A DNA stretch of 64,000 nt, taken from contig CAVZBF010000001.1 in assembly GCA_963773465.1 (NCBI GenBank), positions 1,922,001 to 1,986,000 of the forward strand. Direction: 5' to 3'. Positions 1-8,122 of the stretch are shown piece after piece; positions within the stretch are counted from its first letter, which is position 1, and each line of letters begins with the position of its first letter. The notes beneath the pieces were generated by a model. It had not been told where the DNA came from and did not search any database. It was given only the letters and a program-made list of their open reading frames with translations. Made by a program: the position numbers and the translations under genes. The DNA is from VBAS01 sp963773465 (GTDB lineage: Bacteria > Bacteroidota > Bacteroidia > Chitinophagales > Chitinophagaceae).

Positions 1-266
1 CCATTTATTATTGTACAGCCATTGATGCCAAAGACCCTTACCGAAAACCAAATCCCGGCATGGCTTTCCTGGCTAAACAGGATTTTCCTGACATTGACTT
101 TAGCAAATCAATCATCGCCGGTAATAAATCCAGCGATATGCTTTTTGGAAAAAATGCGGGAATGTACCCGGTATTTATTGCATCTACACATCCTCAGACT
201 CCTTTCCCGCACCCTGATATCGATCTTAGGTTCAATAGTCTTGCTGAATTTGCAAAAGCTTTATAA
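1..266 (+). CDS. HAD-superfamily phosphatase, 3' end only
   Basis: Only the last 87 codons are in the window; the frame is open from base 3, so the gene begins upstream. The visible part has the conserved lysine/proline block DPYRKPNPGM (HAD motif III) and the acidic block AGNKSSDMLFGKNAG (motif IV), the arrangement of the HAD-IIIA branch that contains heptose-1,7-bisphosphate and histidinol-phosphate phosphatases. In typical GmhB the zinc loop ends in CRKP; here tyrosine replaces that cysteine, so the substrate is uncertain. Family assignment is firm from the motifs; the exact reaction is inference. Confidence 0.75.
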   Translation, partial: IYYCTAIDAKDPYRKPNPGMAFLAKQDFPDIDFSKSIIAGNKSSDMLFGKNAGMYPVFIASTHPQTPFPHPDIDLRFNSLAEFAKAL

Positions 267-323
267 AAAGTTATAAAATAGCCGGAACCATTTGGCGTTA
301 TTCTACGTCTGGTAAAAGCAATG

Positions 324-331
324 TAACTTCG
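324..331 (+). promoter_or_regulatory. candidate -7 promoter element (TAACTTCG)
   Basis: TAACTTCG resembles the Bacteroidota -7 consensus TAnnTTTG. It ends 7 nt before the ATG of the secreted protein at 339, so transcription would begin at or very near the start codon. No convincing -33 TTG was identified. The same geometry recurs at 7019, 22471, 30041 and 60154. Confidence 0.4.
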
Positions 332-338
332 CAATCAA

Positions 339-1334
339 ATGCCAATAGTGAATTCTGTGAAAAAATCAATCTTCTTTTCTTTAACGGCGGTCATCTTGCT
401 TCTCTCGTCCGTCAAGGTTTCGGCTCAATTTATTTCTTCGGCTGATAAAAAGATATTGAGGGCAAAGGAAGATACCCTGAAACAAATGGCGAGGTTTATG
501 ATCATGGATACACTCGAAGCGGGCCGTTTCCTTGCTTATAAAGATTTTGTTCCTGCATTCCTCAGAGCGTTGAAAGTTAAGAATTCGTTTTACTATCCAT
601 TCGATTCTGTATTCGGTATCTCTAAATTATATGCTCCTGATAGCAGTTTTCGAATCATAACTTGGTATATGGAAGTAGATGATTACCGGGGTTATCAGAA
701 AGGATTCATCCAGCATAATACCAAAGACGGTTCTTTAAAGCTCAATGTTCTTTTTGATAATTCTGAATGGGCAGATAATAAACATTCAAAGATCTGCAGA
801 GACACCAATTGGATCGGCGCCGTTTATTATAACATCATTAAAACCCAGCACCAGGGAAAGAATTATTATACACTTTTTGGAATAGATCGTGAAGGTGCCC
901 GCAGCCAAAAAAAATGGATTGAAGTATTATCGTTCGATGAGAATAAGAAACCAATATTCGGTGGCGGCTTTAGTTTTAAAGAAGATAGTATAGTGAAGCC
1001 CACACAATCCCGCTTTAGCTTAGAATATAAAAAAGACGTAAGGACTTTCGTAAATTATGAACCTGAATTAAAGATGATCTTATTTGATCATTTAATTTCT
1101 GAAACGGAAGAATCAGCATCACCCTGGACACTGATCCCCGATGGAGATTATGAAGGATTCAAATGGCAAAATGGACAATGGGTACATATCGATAAGGTTT
1201 TTACTTATAAATTAGAAGACGGGCAGGCGCCTGTTGGAGACCCGATCCTCGATTATAAAGGGAACAAGAACGAGGAAAAATTAAAACAGAAATCAGACGC
1301 CAATAAAGCAAAGAAACCCGGGGGTGGTAACTAA
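339..1334 (+). CDS. secreted protein of unknown function
   Basis: 331 residues. A signal peptide of about 29 residues (basic start, hydrophobic core, then VSAQ) directs export. The mature protein is soluble, rich in aromatic and charged residues, without a motif I recognise, and ends in a lysine-rich tail followed by PGGGN. Conserved-looking hypothetical proteins of this type are common in Chitinophagaceae. The start is supported by the signal peptide and by the -7 element just upstream. It is convergent with the DUF2304 gene and their ends overlap by 4 nt. No function can be assigned. Confidence 0.8.
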   Translation: MPIVNSVKKSIFFSLTAVILLLSSVKVSAQFISSADKKILRAKEDTLKQMARFMIMDTLEAGRFLAYKDFVPAFLRALKVKNSFYYPFDSVFGISKLYAPDSSFRIITWYMEVDDYRGYQKGFIQHNTKDGSLKLNVLFDNSEWADNKHSKICRDTNWIGAVYYNIIKTQHQGKNYYTLFGIDREGARSQKKWIEVLSFDENKKPIFGGGFSFKEDSIVKPTQSRFSLEYKKDVRTFVNYEPELKMILFDHLISETEESASPWTLIPDGDYEGFKWQNGQWVHIDKVFTYKLEDGQAPVGDPILDYKGNKNEEKLKQKSDANKAKKPGGGN

Positions 1335-1672
1335 TTTTTTACTTCCATGTCTTCAGCTTCTTCAAGACTTTTATTTCTAACCAGCTCGGTAAATTTTTGT
1401 TCTATTCTTCTCAATCTTGAATAAAGCTTCAGGATAAGGAAAAATAAAAACAGTATAGCGGAATATAAAAGCAGGTTAGCGCCTTTGCTTACGCCAACCC
1501 AATGAGCAATGTCATTAGTGGTTTCTGGAAAAAGCACAAAGAAGGTTCCCGCAGCGAAGAACAGCCCGATAAGAATTATGTCAAACAAGCCGCTGCGCAG
1601 CCGCATATACATATAAACTGCGATCAGCGCAATGCATACGGTAAGAACGATCTGGATTATTGTAATATTCAT
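1331..1672 (-). CDS. DUF2304 family membrane protein
   Basis: 113 residues with three predicted membrane helices (about 5-22, 29-49, 66-84) and a charged C-terminal helix of the RLRRIEQKFTELVRNKSLEE type, matching the DUF2304 family. The ATG overlaps the TGA of the upstream GT2 gene in a TGATG junction, so the two are translationally coupled. DUF2304 proteins are commonly encoded beside polyprenyl-phosphate glycosyltransferases and are thought to accompany them in the membrane; the role here is inferred from that context. Confidence 0.85.
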   Translation of the reverse strand: MNITIIQIVLTVCIALIAVYMYMRLRSGLFDIILIGLFFAAGTFFVLFPETTNDIAHWVGVSKGANLLLYSAILFLFFLILKLYSRLRRIEQKFTELVRNKSLEEAEDMEVKN

Positions 1673-2358
1673 CAGCGGAAAATTTTATATAAAAACATTT
1701 CAACAAGGATCTTGATACCATCCCGGTTTTTTAATCCTTTGTTTTTTGAGTACTCGCTATAATGGATAGAAACAGGATATTCCGCATACTTTAATTTTTT
1801 CGCCGCAGTAAGCATCAGGAATTCTACAGGGTGAGCCATCCTGTTTTCGGTGATCCTGATTTTATCGGCCGTTTGTTTTGAAAATAACCGCAAGCCATTA
1901 AATGAATCACTCAGCATAATTCCCGAAACAAGATAATTGATATAACGACCCATATTCAACGCAAAGCTTCTTGATCTTGATACATTGGTTCTTGATCCAG
2001 GTAAAAATCTTGAGCCAAAAACAATATCGGCATTTTCTTTTTCTAAAAACTCCACCATGCCCGGTATATCATTGCTGTCATGCTGGCCATCGGCATCAAA
2101 GGTTACAAAATATTTTGCGCCTTTCTTTTTTGCGAAATCAATTCCTGTCTGCAAGGCTGCACCCTGGCCCATATTCACGCGGTGACGTAAATAATAAACC
2201 GGTAAACCGGATAATTGTTTTTTAGAATTGTCCTTGGAGCAATCATCAACTATCACAACACGGTATCCTTTTTCAAGAACTTCCTCAACGGTTTTCCTGA
2301 TCACACTTGCTTCATTATAGCAGGGAATAATAACGAATATGGATCTTGTATCTGTCAC
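1672..2358 (-). CDS. family 2 glycosyltransferase (polyprenyl-phosphate sugar synthase type)
   Basis: 228 residues. The N-terminus VIIPCYNEASVIRKTVEEV followed by VIVDDCSKD is the GT-A nucleotide-binding start of GT2 enzymes, and the DADGQHD motif is the metal-binding DxD signature of dolichol-phosphate-mannose-synthase-like members. There are no C-terminal membrane anchors. It lies between a GT39-like membrane enzyme (5 nt upstream) and DUF2304 (1 nt overlap). The likely role is loading a sugar onto a polyprenyl phosphate at the cytoplasmic face, for use by the GT-C enzyme of the same operon; the acceptor is not known. Confidence 0.9.
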   Translation of the reverse strand: MTDTRSIFVIIPCYNEASVIRKTVEEVLEKGYRVVIVDDCSKDNSKKQLSGLPVYYLRHRVNMGQGAALQTGIDFAKKKGAKYFVTFDADGQHDSNDIPGMVEFLEKENADIVFGSRFLPGSRTNVSRSRSFALNMGRYINYLVSGIMLSDSFNGLRLFSKQTADKIRITENRMAHPVEFLMLTAAKKLKYAEYPVSIHYSEYSKNKGLKNRDGIKILVEMFLYKIFR

Positions 2359-2363
2359 TTATA

Positions 2364-3926
2364 TCATTTATGAACCGGGCGGTTATCAAATAAAAGAAAA
2401 CAATGATTGACCTGTCCCACGGGTTTTAATTTACTCACCCAGTAATATTTATAATCGTTTTTCAAATTAAGATAATCGTTTACTCCTATTACAAATTTAC
2501 TCCCTGCTGCATTATCGTTTACAATTGAAACATCAGGATGTGCCTTTAAATATTTATCAAGTGCGTATTTGCCCTGGCCAAAATCAAGGTTAGAATCTGC
2601 CATTACCTTGTATGCATTCTTCTTCACAGGTATCAATTCGTTTGAATATGAAATAAGATTGGGAAAAAAATAGTAATAAGTGGCAAGCGAATAAACTACC
2701 AGTAACCCTTGCAGCATCTTTGTTCTTTTTTGAAAGAAGGAGGTGGTAACAAAAAAACCGCTTAGCACATATAGCAAAGGATAAACCATAAGTGCATGGC
2801 GGATCCCTATCTGCACATTATTTTGCGCACCCAGTACCAATAAAAAGTAAAAGATCAGGCCAAGTAAAAAAAGCATTGTGCTCGGATGTCCCTGCTTTTT
2901 CTTTCTTACAAATAGAAAATAGATTGCCCCAAATAAGAGCAAGAATGCCGATAGTGGTGTCTTAAAAATAAAAACCACGAGGTAATAATACCAGAAACCT
3001 GTTCCTGTTCTTTTTTGGCCAAGTATATAATTTGCGTCGGAAACATTCGGATTGCCGGCTCCTAATTCATTCATAAAGGTTGTCAGGTCCAGGCCGTCGA
3101 TATATGGCGCAGGCAATGGTAACGGGATCTTGCCAATAAAAGATTGCTGCAACCCGCTAAATGTTTTACTCACCATTTTAAATTCATCCAACCCTTTACC
3201 GGGCTTATTAAAAAGAAATCCAAGATTGATGATGAACGACACTATTACTCCAAGAACTATAAGCCTGATCAAATTCCACCCTATTCCTTTGATCAGCATT
3301 CCTCTTTTTATCAAAACAAAAAATGAAACAATAGCAAAGAAAACTATCAGATGAACCATTGAATACTTAACAATTTGAGCTAATCCCAAACTAATACAGA
3401 ATGCAAGAAAGTTTAACCCATTTGACCGCTTAATAAACCTCCAATAATAATACGCGGTGGTGACAGTGAACAAAGCAGTATACGCATCAGTAGTTAATAG
3501 TATTCCATGGCCGGTAAGATTTGGACAGAAAACAAAAAGGAATAATGAGAGTAGCCCTCCCTTTTCACCAAACAATTCTTTTGACCACCGGTAAATAAAA
3601 AATCCAGTAAGTAAACAAACGATAAGTGTAACATACCGGCCATTCATAATATCGCTAAAGCCGCCGTCGGTTTTTAATAAGCCGGGATCGCTTAATTGTT
3701 GCAATGCTCTTGGTATTGCATTCACTCCGGAGATCGGCATGGCGCTGGCATCATCAAAAGGAAAGATCTTATCAGTTTTCCGCATCAAAATTCTTTTCCC
3801 ATAACTCCAGTGGTCCATTTCATCATAAGTAACCGAATTGCGAGGAATAGCGATAAGACCGTTAATAAGATAAACAGCAAACAAACCGATCACTATATAA
3901 AAATGCTTTCCCCTTTTGCGCAGCAT
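2364..3926 (-). CDS. GT39/ArnT-like membrane glycosyltransferase
   Basis: About 520 residues with roughly 11-12 membrane helices. The first periplasmic loop holds the acidic motif YDEMDHWSYGKRI, the conserved DE catalytic pair of GT-C phospholipid-carrier-dependent transferases (ArnT/PMT type), followed by LTTDAYTALF and the C-terminal periplasmic domain. I chose the ATG at 3926 (MLRKRGKHF) because it directly precedes the first helix; an upstream ATG at 4010 adds 28 unlikely residues that run into an intergenic repeat. It is first gene of the operon with GT2 and DUF2304. The target glycan or lipid cannot be read from sequence. Confidence 0.85.
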   Translation of the reverse strand: MLRKRGKHFYIVIGLFAVYLINGLIAIPRNSVTYDEMDHWSYGKRILMRKTDKIFPFDDASAMPISGVNAIPRALQQLSDPGLLKTDGGFSDIMNGRYVTLIVCLLTGFFIYRWSKELFGEKGGLLSLFLFVFCPNLTGHGILLTTDAYTALFTVTTAYYYWRFIKRSNGLNFLAFCISLGLAQIVKYSMVHLIVFFAIVSFFVLIKRGMLIKGIGWNLIRLIVLGVIVSFIINLGFLFNKPGKGLDEFKMVSKTFSGLQQSFIGKIPLPLPAPYIDGLDLTTFMNELGAGNPNVSDANYILGQKRTGTGFWYYYLVVFIFKTPLSAFLLLFGAIYFLFVRKKKQGHPSTMLFLLGLIFYFLLVLGAQNNVQIGIRHALMVYPLLYVLSGFFVTTSFFQKRTKMLQGLLVVYSLATYYYFFPNLISYSNELIPVKKNAYKVMADSNLDFGQGKYALDKYLKAHPDVSIVNDNAAGSKFVIGVNDYLNLKNDYKYYWVSKLKPVGQVNHCFLLFDNRPVHK

Positions 3927-3978
3927 GATGCAAGATAACAAATCAAAGATTGGTGGTCGAGTCCTTTGATTGTTTTTG

Positions 3979-4057
3979 AAACACAGAGTCACAGCGGCAC
4001 CAAGAAACACGGAGTAATCTCTGTGCGTCCCTGTGCCTTAAGTGCCTCCGTGGTTTA
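3979..4057. repeat. intergenic CACAGAG/CACGGAG repeat element
   Basis: A run of short imperfect units (ACACAGAG, ACACGGAG, then CTCTGTG, CTGTGCC and CTCCGTGG in the opposite sense) forms an inverted, hairpin-prone segment between the GT39-like gene and lepA. Similar CACAGAG-rich elements are familiar from Bacteroidota intergenic regions, often near GxxExxY-family genes; that comparison is from memory and no such gene is present here. Confidence 0.5.
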
Positions 4058-4103
4058 ATTAGAAATTCAAAATTGATAATGATACACGAAGATGAAGGAT
4101 GTA

Positions 4104-5898
4104 CTAGTCATCCAGTTTCAACACCGCCAGAAACGCTTCCTGTGGAACTTCCACATTTCCGATCTGACGCATACGCTTCTTTCCTTCTTTTTGTTTTTCC
4201 AACAATTTACGTTTACGGCTGATATCACCACCATAACATTTAGCAGTAACATCTTTTCGCATGGCAGAGATAGTTTCCCTGGCAATGACTTTGGCGCCAA
4301 TAGCAGCCTGTATGGCGATCTGGAATTGCTGGCGGGGAACCAATTCTTTTAATTTTTCACAAAGCTTTCGTCCAAAATCCTGTGCACGGCTGCGATGGAT
4401 CAATGCACTCAATGCATCCACTTTATCACCATTCAACAGAATATCCATTTTTACAATATCGCTTTCGCGATAACCGATCGGATGATAATCGAAAGAAGCA
4501 TAACCTCGTGTCTGCGATTTCAATTTATCATAAAAATCAAAAACGATTTCGGTCAATGGCATTTCAAAAATCAGTTCCACTCTTGTTGTGGTAAGATAAC
4601 TCTGGTTGATAAGAATTCCTCTTTTACCCAAGCAAAGCGTCATGATATTGCCGATATATTCCGGCTTGGTAATGATCTGTGCTTTGATATAAGGTTCTTC
4701 AATCCGTTCAGTCTTTACCGGATCAGGCAATTCAGTAGGATTGTTTACAATCACCTTCTCTCCTTTCGTGGTATAAGCAATAAAACTTACGTTGGGAACA
4801 GTTGTGATCACCGTCTGGTTAAATTCTCTTTCCAGACGTTCCTGGATGATTTCCATGTGCAGCAATCCCAAGAAACCGCAACGGAAACCAAAACCAAGTG
4901 CCTGTGATGTTTCCAGTTCATAAGTAAGTGAAGCATCATTCAATTGCAGCTTATCCATGCAATCACGCAACTCTTCAAAATCATCGGTATCTACCGGAAA
5001 GATACCGGCAAATACCATCGGCTTTACTTCTTCAAAACCTTTGATCATTTCCGGTGTAGGATTAGCTGCCAGTGTAATCGTATCTCCCACTTTTACTTCC
5101 TTTGCATTTTTAATACCGGTAATGATATAACCCACATCGCCGCACTTCACTTCGGTCTTCTCCGTCATTTTCAATTTCAGAATACCTACTTCATCAGCTT
5201 CATATTCCTGGTCGGTAGAAACAAATTTTACCTTATCTCCTTTTTTTATCGTACCATTCAATATCCGGTAATAAACAATGATACCCCGGAAAGAATTGAA
5301 CACACTGTCAAAGATCAATGCCTGCAACGGAGCATCAGGATCTCCTTTGGGTGCAGGAATTCTTTCAACAATCGCTTCCAGAATTTCTTCCACACCCAAT
5401 CCTGTTCTTGCCACTTGCCAGCAAAATATCTTCGGGTTTACAACCGATCAGTTCAATGATCTGGTCCTTTACTTCTTCAATCATTGCTCCATCCATATCA
5501 ATTTTATTGATGACCGGAATGATCTCAAGGTCATTATCAATAGCAAGGTATAAGTTGCTGATCGTCTGTGCCTGTATACCCTGGGTGGCATCCACCAGCA
5601 GCAAGGCACCTTCGCAGGCAGCCAGTGCCCGGCTCACTTCATAGCTGAAGTCCACGTGGCCGGGAGTATCGATCAGGTTCAGAATATATTCCTGTCCATC
5701 CTTATGTTTATAATTGATCTGGATAGCATGGCTTTTAATGGTAATGCCTTTTTCCCTTTCCAGGTCCATATCATCCAGCACCTGGTCCATCATATCCCGG
5801 TCGCTGATGGTACCGGTGCTTTGTAAAAGCCGGTCTGCCAGGGTGGATTTTCCATGGTCAATATGTGCGATAATGCAAAAATTACGGATATTCTTCAT
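4104..5898 (-). CDS. lepA: elongation factor 4 (LepA), one frameshift
   Basis: Ribosomal back-translocase/quality-control GTPase. The N-terminal part has G1 AHIDHGKST, G3 DTPGHVDF and G4 NKID; the rest covers domain II, the EF-G-like domains and the LepA-specific C-terminal domain ending in a basic RKRKLLEKQKEGKKRMR stretch. Total length across the break is about 597 residues, normal for LepA. Near 5405-5407 one extra A on the coding strand (AAGAACAGG where AAGACAGG would restore the frame) splits the gene. Since both halves are perfectly conserved, a sequence error is more likely than inactivation. A TACCTTTG -7 element lies 29 nt upstream of the start. Confidence 0.95.
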
Positions 5899-5927
5899 GT
5901 ACGATTTACCTCTATTTTTCGAGGTGG

Positions 5928-5935
5928 CAAAGGTA
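5928..5935 (-). promoter_or_regulatory. lepA -7 promoter element (TACCTTTG)
   Basis: On the minus strand TACCTTTG matches the Bacteroidota -7 consensus TAnnTTTG exactly and sits 29 nt before the lepA ATG. The -33 TTG is not evident. Confidence 0.6.
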
Positions 5936-6062
5936 GCGAAAAGCGGCGAGAGAGAAGGGATTATGTACTTAGCTTTTGTACTACTATTTAGCTTTCGTTG
6001 CGTCGCACACTTGTGCTGTTGGAATTCTATTGATCTTGCTTAATAATTATATTTGTGAATAT

Positions 6063-6745
6063 ATGATTTTGAAAAAATACAAGAACCGATTGTTTTTAGC
6101 TCTTAAGGAAACTTCGCTGGGAATTGACAGATTTGAGATAATAGATCATGGACCTTTTGTGTCAATAATACTTGTAAACACACCCTTCGAATTTCGAATT
6201 GAATCAGATTCTAGCAGTCTTCATAATTTTGACATTACATACACAAAATTCCTAAAGAATTTTCCGCTTATCAATAGAACTAATAGTTATGTCCCTTTTA
6301 AGATACATTAGGCTTTCTACATGTTTGGCTTGAGTATGAAGTTCAAGAATATATTAACGAAGAAAAGGAAATCGATCTTTGGAGCGAGTATCAAAAAGGT
6401 CAGACAATTCTAAATATTCAAGATATTGACTTTAACGATAAAACTTTCTTTGGTGATGATGAAAAGATTCAAATGCGACTAGCAATAAATGATTTAAAGC
6501 TTTTAATACATCAACAATTTGGAACGACTGAAGTAGAACAAGAAGCTGTTGTGGCAAGATTAGACTATTTAGTTGAAGCTTCTAAACGATTAAATAAATA
6601 TGACTGGAAAAGTTTAGCAATTAATACTATAATTTCGATTACTATTACGCTTTCCCTTGATACTGAAAAAGGACGTCAACTATTTGAACTGTTTAAAAGA
6701 GTTTTTAGAATAGTCCCGCAAATATTCTTCAGCGGTACTTTATAA
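6063..6745 (+). CDS. hypothetical protein with one frameshift
   Basis: Two frames join near 6300: the first begins at ATG 6063 (MILKKYKNRLF) and reads to VPFK, the second continues DTLGFLHVWLEYEVQEYI from 6302. Adding one A in the run TTTTAAG gives a single protein of about 227 residues. It is acidic in the middle (NEEKEIDLWSEYQKGQ), with a helix-rich C-terminus and a possible membrane-spanning segment around SLAINTIISITITLSL. I do not recognise the family. It lies just before the repeat-rich region that precedes the DUF559 nuclease gene. Confidence 0.6.
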
Positions 6746-6808
6746 CATAACTTATAACGCCTTTGTTGATGTGCCGCTCGGCCTTGTGCACGACATACCA
6801 AAAAAAAA

Positions 6809-6960
6809 ATAATCTTAGATTGCTTCGTGTTACCGCACTAAAAATGTTTCTTCCGGATTTTCATCGCCTCGCAATGAGAATTCTCCCCAGTGGAAGTAAT
6901 CCCCCTCACAATCTTTTCGATTAACGGAGTGTCACCACTCCCCCTTTTTCAAAGGGGGAT
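6809..6960. repeat. degenerate intergenic repeat with palindromic core
   Basis: Bases 6841-6877 resemble 8081-8121 (shared ATGTTYCTTC and CATCGCCTC blocks), and 6895-6941 resemble 11355-11401 (shared CACAATCTTT and AACGGAGT blocks). At 6939-6959 a strong hairpin, CCCCCTTT facing AAAGGGGG, closes the segment. This block stands directly in front of the DUF559 gene. It looks like overlapping remnants of dispersed repeats. Confidence 0.55.
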
Positions 6961-7018
6961 GTGAGACACCCCGAATGTCGACGGCACTATAAGGGGGATT
7001 CGCAACGACGAATTTTTG

Positions 7019-7026
7019 TAACTTCA
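7019..7026 (+). promoter_or_regulatory. candidate -7 promoter element (TAACTTCA)
   Basis: TAACTTCA ends 7 nt before the ATG of the DUF559 gene, the same spacing as at the 339 gene. Variant of TAnnTTTG. Confidence 0.4.
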
Positions 7027-7033
7027 AAACATC

Positions 7034-7447
7034 ATGTATTGGCTCCCTTACAATAAAGATCTCAAAGAGTTCTCACGAAAACTAAGAAACAACTCAACAC
7101 TGGGAGAGATATTACTTTGGCAAAAACTCAGAGCAGGAAGCATGATGAATCACACATTCAATCGCCAAAAACCTTTAGGCCGATATATTGTAGATTTTTA
7201 TTGCAAGCCGTTGAAACTTGTGGTAGAAATTGATGGCTCTTATCATTTCGAAGAGGACCAAAAAATAAAGGACAATGCAAGGCAGCAAATTCTTGAAAAA
7301 ATGGGCTTAAGTTTTTTACGTTTTTCCGAACAACAAGTGAGAAAAGATATGGATGTAGTTTTAAAAACGATCGAACAATACATCTCTGAATATGAAAAGC
7401 TAAATCAAATGTTCAGTAATAAGCTTTATCGGCGTCGCCTTATATAA
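7034..7447 (+). CDS. DUF559 domain endonuclease-like protein
   Basis: 137 residues. The core LGRYIVDFYCKPLKLVVEIDGSYH carries the PD-(D/E)XK-type residues (Asp of VDF, Glu and Asp of EIDG) followed by a histidine, and the N-terminus has the typical RKLRNNSTLGEILLWQKLR helix; this is DUF559, related to the very-short-patch-repair nuclease fold. Length is normal for the family. It is isolated, with a repeat-rich 290 bp region upstream. In Bacteroidota such genes are often solitary and embedded in palindromic repeats, so a selfish or repair role is possible; neither is shown. Confidence 0.85.
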   Translation: MYWLPYNKDLKEFSRKLRNNSTLGEILLWQKLRAGSMMNHTFNRQKPLGRYIVDFYCKPLKLVVEIDGSYHFEEDQKIKDNARQQILEKMGLSFLRFSEQQVRKDMDVVLKTIEQYISEYEKLNQMFSNKLYRRRLI

Positions 7448-7451
7448 ATAA

Positions 7452-7925
7452 TCATATTCTCCACCCTAATGAAACACCGAAATAAAACAGTTCATTTCTA
7501 TATTTATTAAACACAGGAGTGTAATTTACTCTCCACATAAATCCTTTTGGCGCATGATGCCGATACCCAACTGAAGGAATAAAACCTGCTTTATATGGAT
7601 CCGCTTTCGGTTGATTAAGATTTTCTTCCCACATATCCTGCTCGGCAAGTGTAACGCCAGCTCCGACTTCTAAAAAAGATCTTTCCCTGCCAAGATCAAA
7701 CAAGTATTTAACACCAACCGGAAAGGATGGCTTCTCGCCTGCCAGCCCAACTCCAGCATGTAAACCAAATCCGGGTTTATTGCTTAATTGTCTTTCATAA
7801 CTCAGCGATAACACCAGGCCATTGCCCAGCATTTCGAAGTAGGCCGTATTTCGCTTGAAAGATTTTTGCGCGGACAATTGACAAACAGCTAAAATAGCGG
7901 CGATGCATAAGAAAATCTTTCTCAT
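7452..7925 (-). CDS. putative outer-membrane beta-barrel protein
   Basis: About 157 residues with a signal peptide starting at MRKIFLCIAAILAV and ending near LSAQ. The mature part alternates polar and hydrophobic residues in strands with aromatic ends (YFEMLGNGLVLSLSYER, FFGV-type terminal strand YFGVSLGWRI), as in small eight-stranded barrels. I chose the start at 7925 because the signal peptide begins there; an upstream ATG at 7967 would add 14 residues before it. Convergent with the DUF559 gene, with 4 nt between them. Function unknown. Confidence 0.7.
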   Translation of the reverse strand: MRKIFLCIAAILAVCQLSAQKSFKRNTAYFEMLGNGLVLSLSYERQLSNKPGFGLHAGVGLAGEKPSFPVGVKYLFDLGRERSFLEVGAGVTLAEQDMWEENLNQPKADPYKAGFIPSVGYRHHAPKGFMWRVNYTPVFNKYRNELFYFGVSLGWRI

Positions 7926-8005
7926 AAACGTGGGATTTTTAAAGGCGGGATATTTAATGAACGTCAACGTCTATTAATTATTATCCTTACCCTTTCGCTG
8001 GTTTG

Positions 8006-8121
8006 TCACGTCGCCTTCTGCAAAGGCATTCTAACAGACAAAGTATCATCGTTATTAAGCTTGCCTCGGCTTGCCGCCCCAAAATGTTCCTTCTGAATTT
8101 CCATCGCCTCTCGACAACGAG
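8006..8121. repeat. degenerate intergenic repeat copy
   Basis: Bases 8051-8121 resemble 6811-6877: TTAAGCTTGCCTCG, AAAATGTTCCTTC and CATCGCCTC are conserved in order. It lies between the end of the sulfatase gene and the barrel gene. Confidence 0.45.
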
Positions 8122-8122
8122 T

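Noticed and set aside
5365..5414. Two separate genes for the halves of LepA
   Set aside because: The halves are one conserved protein; a single extra base explains the split.
4118..5459. Many open frames opposite lepA
   Set aside because: They are antisense shadows of a conserved protein, with no conserved motifs or start context.
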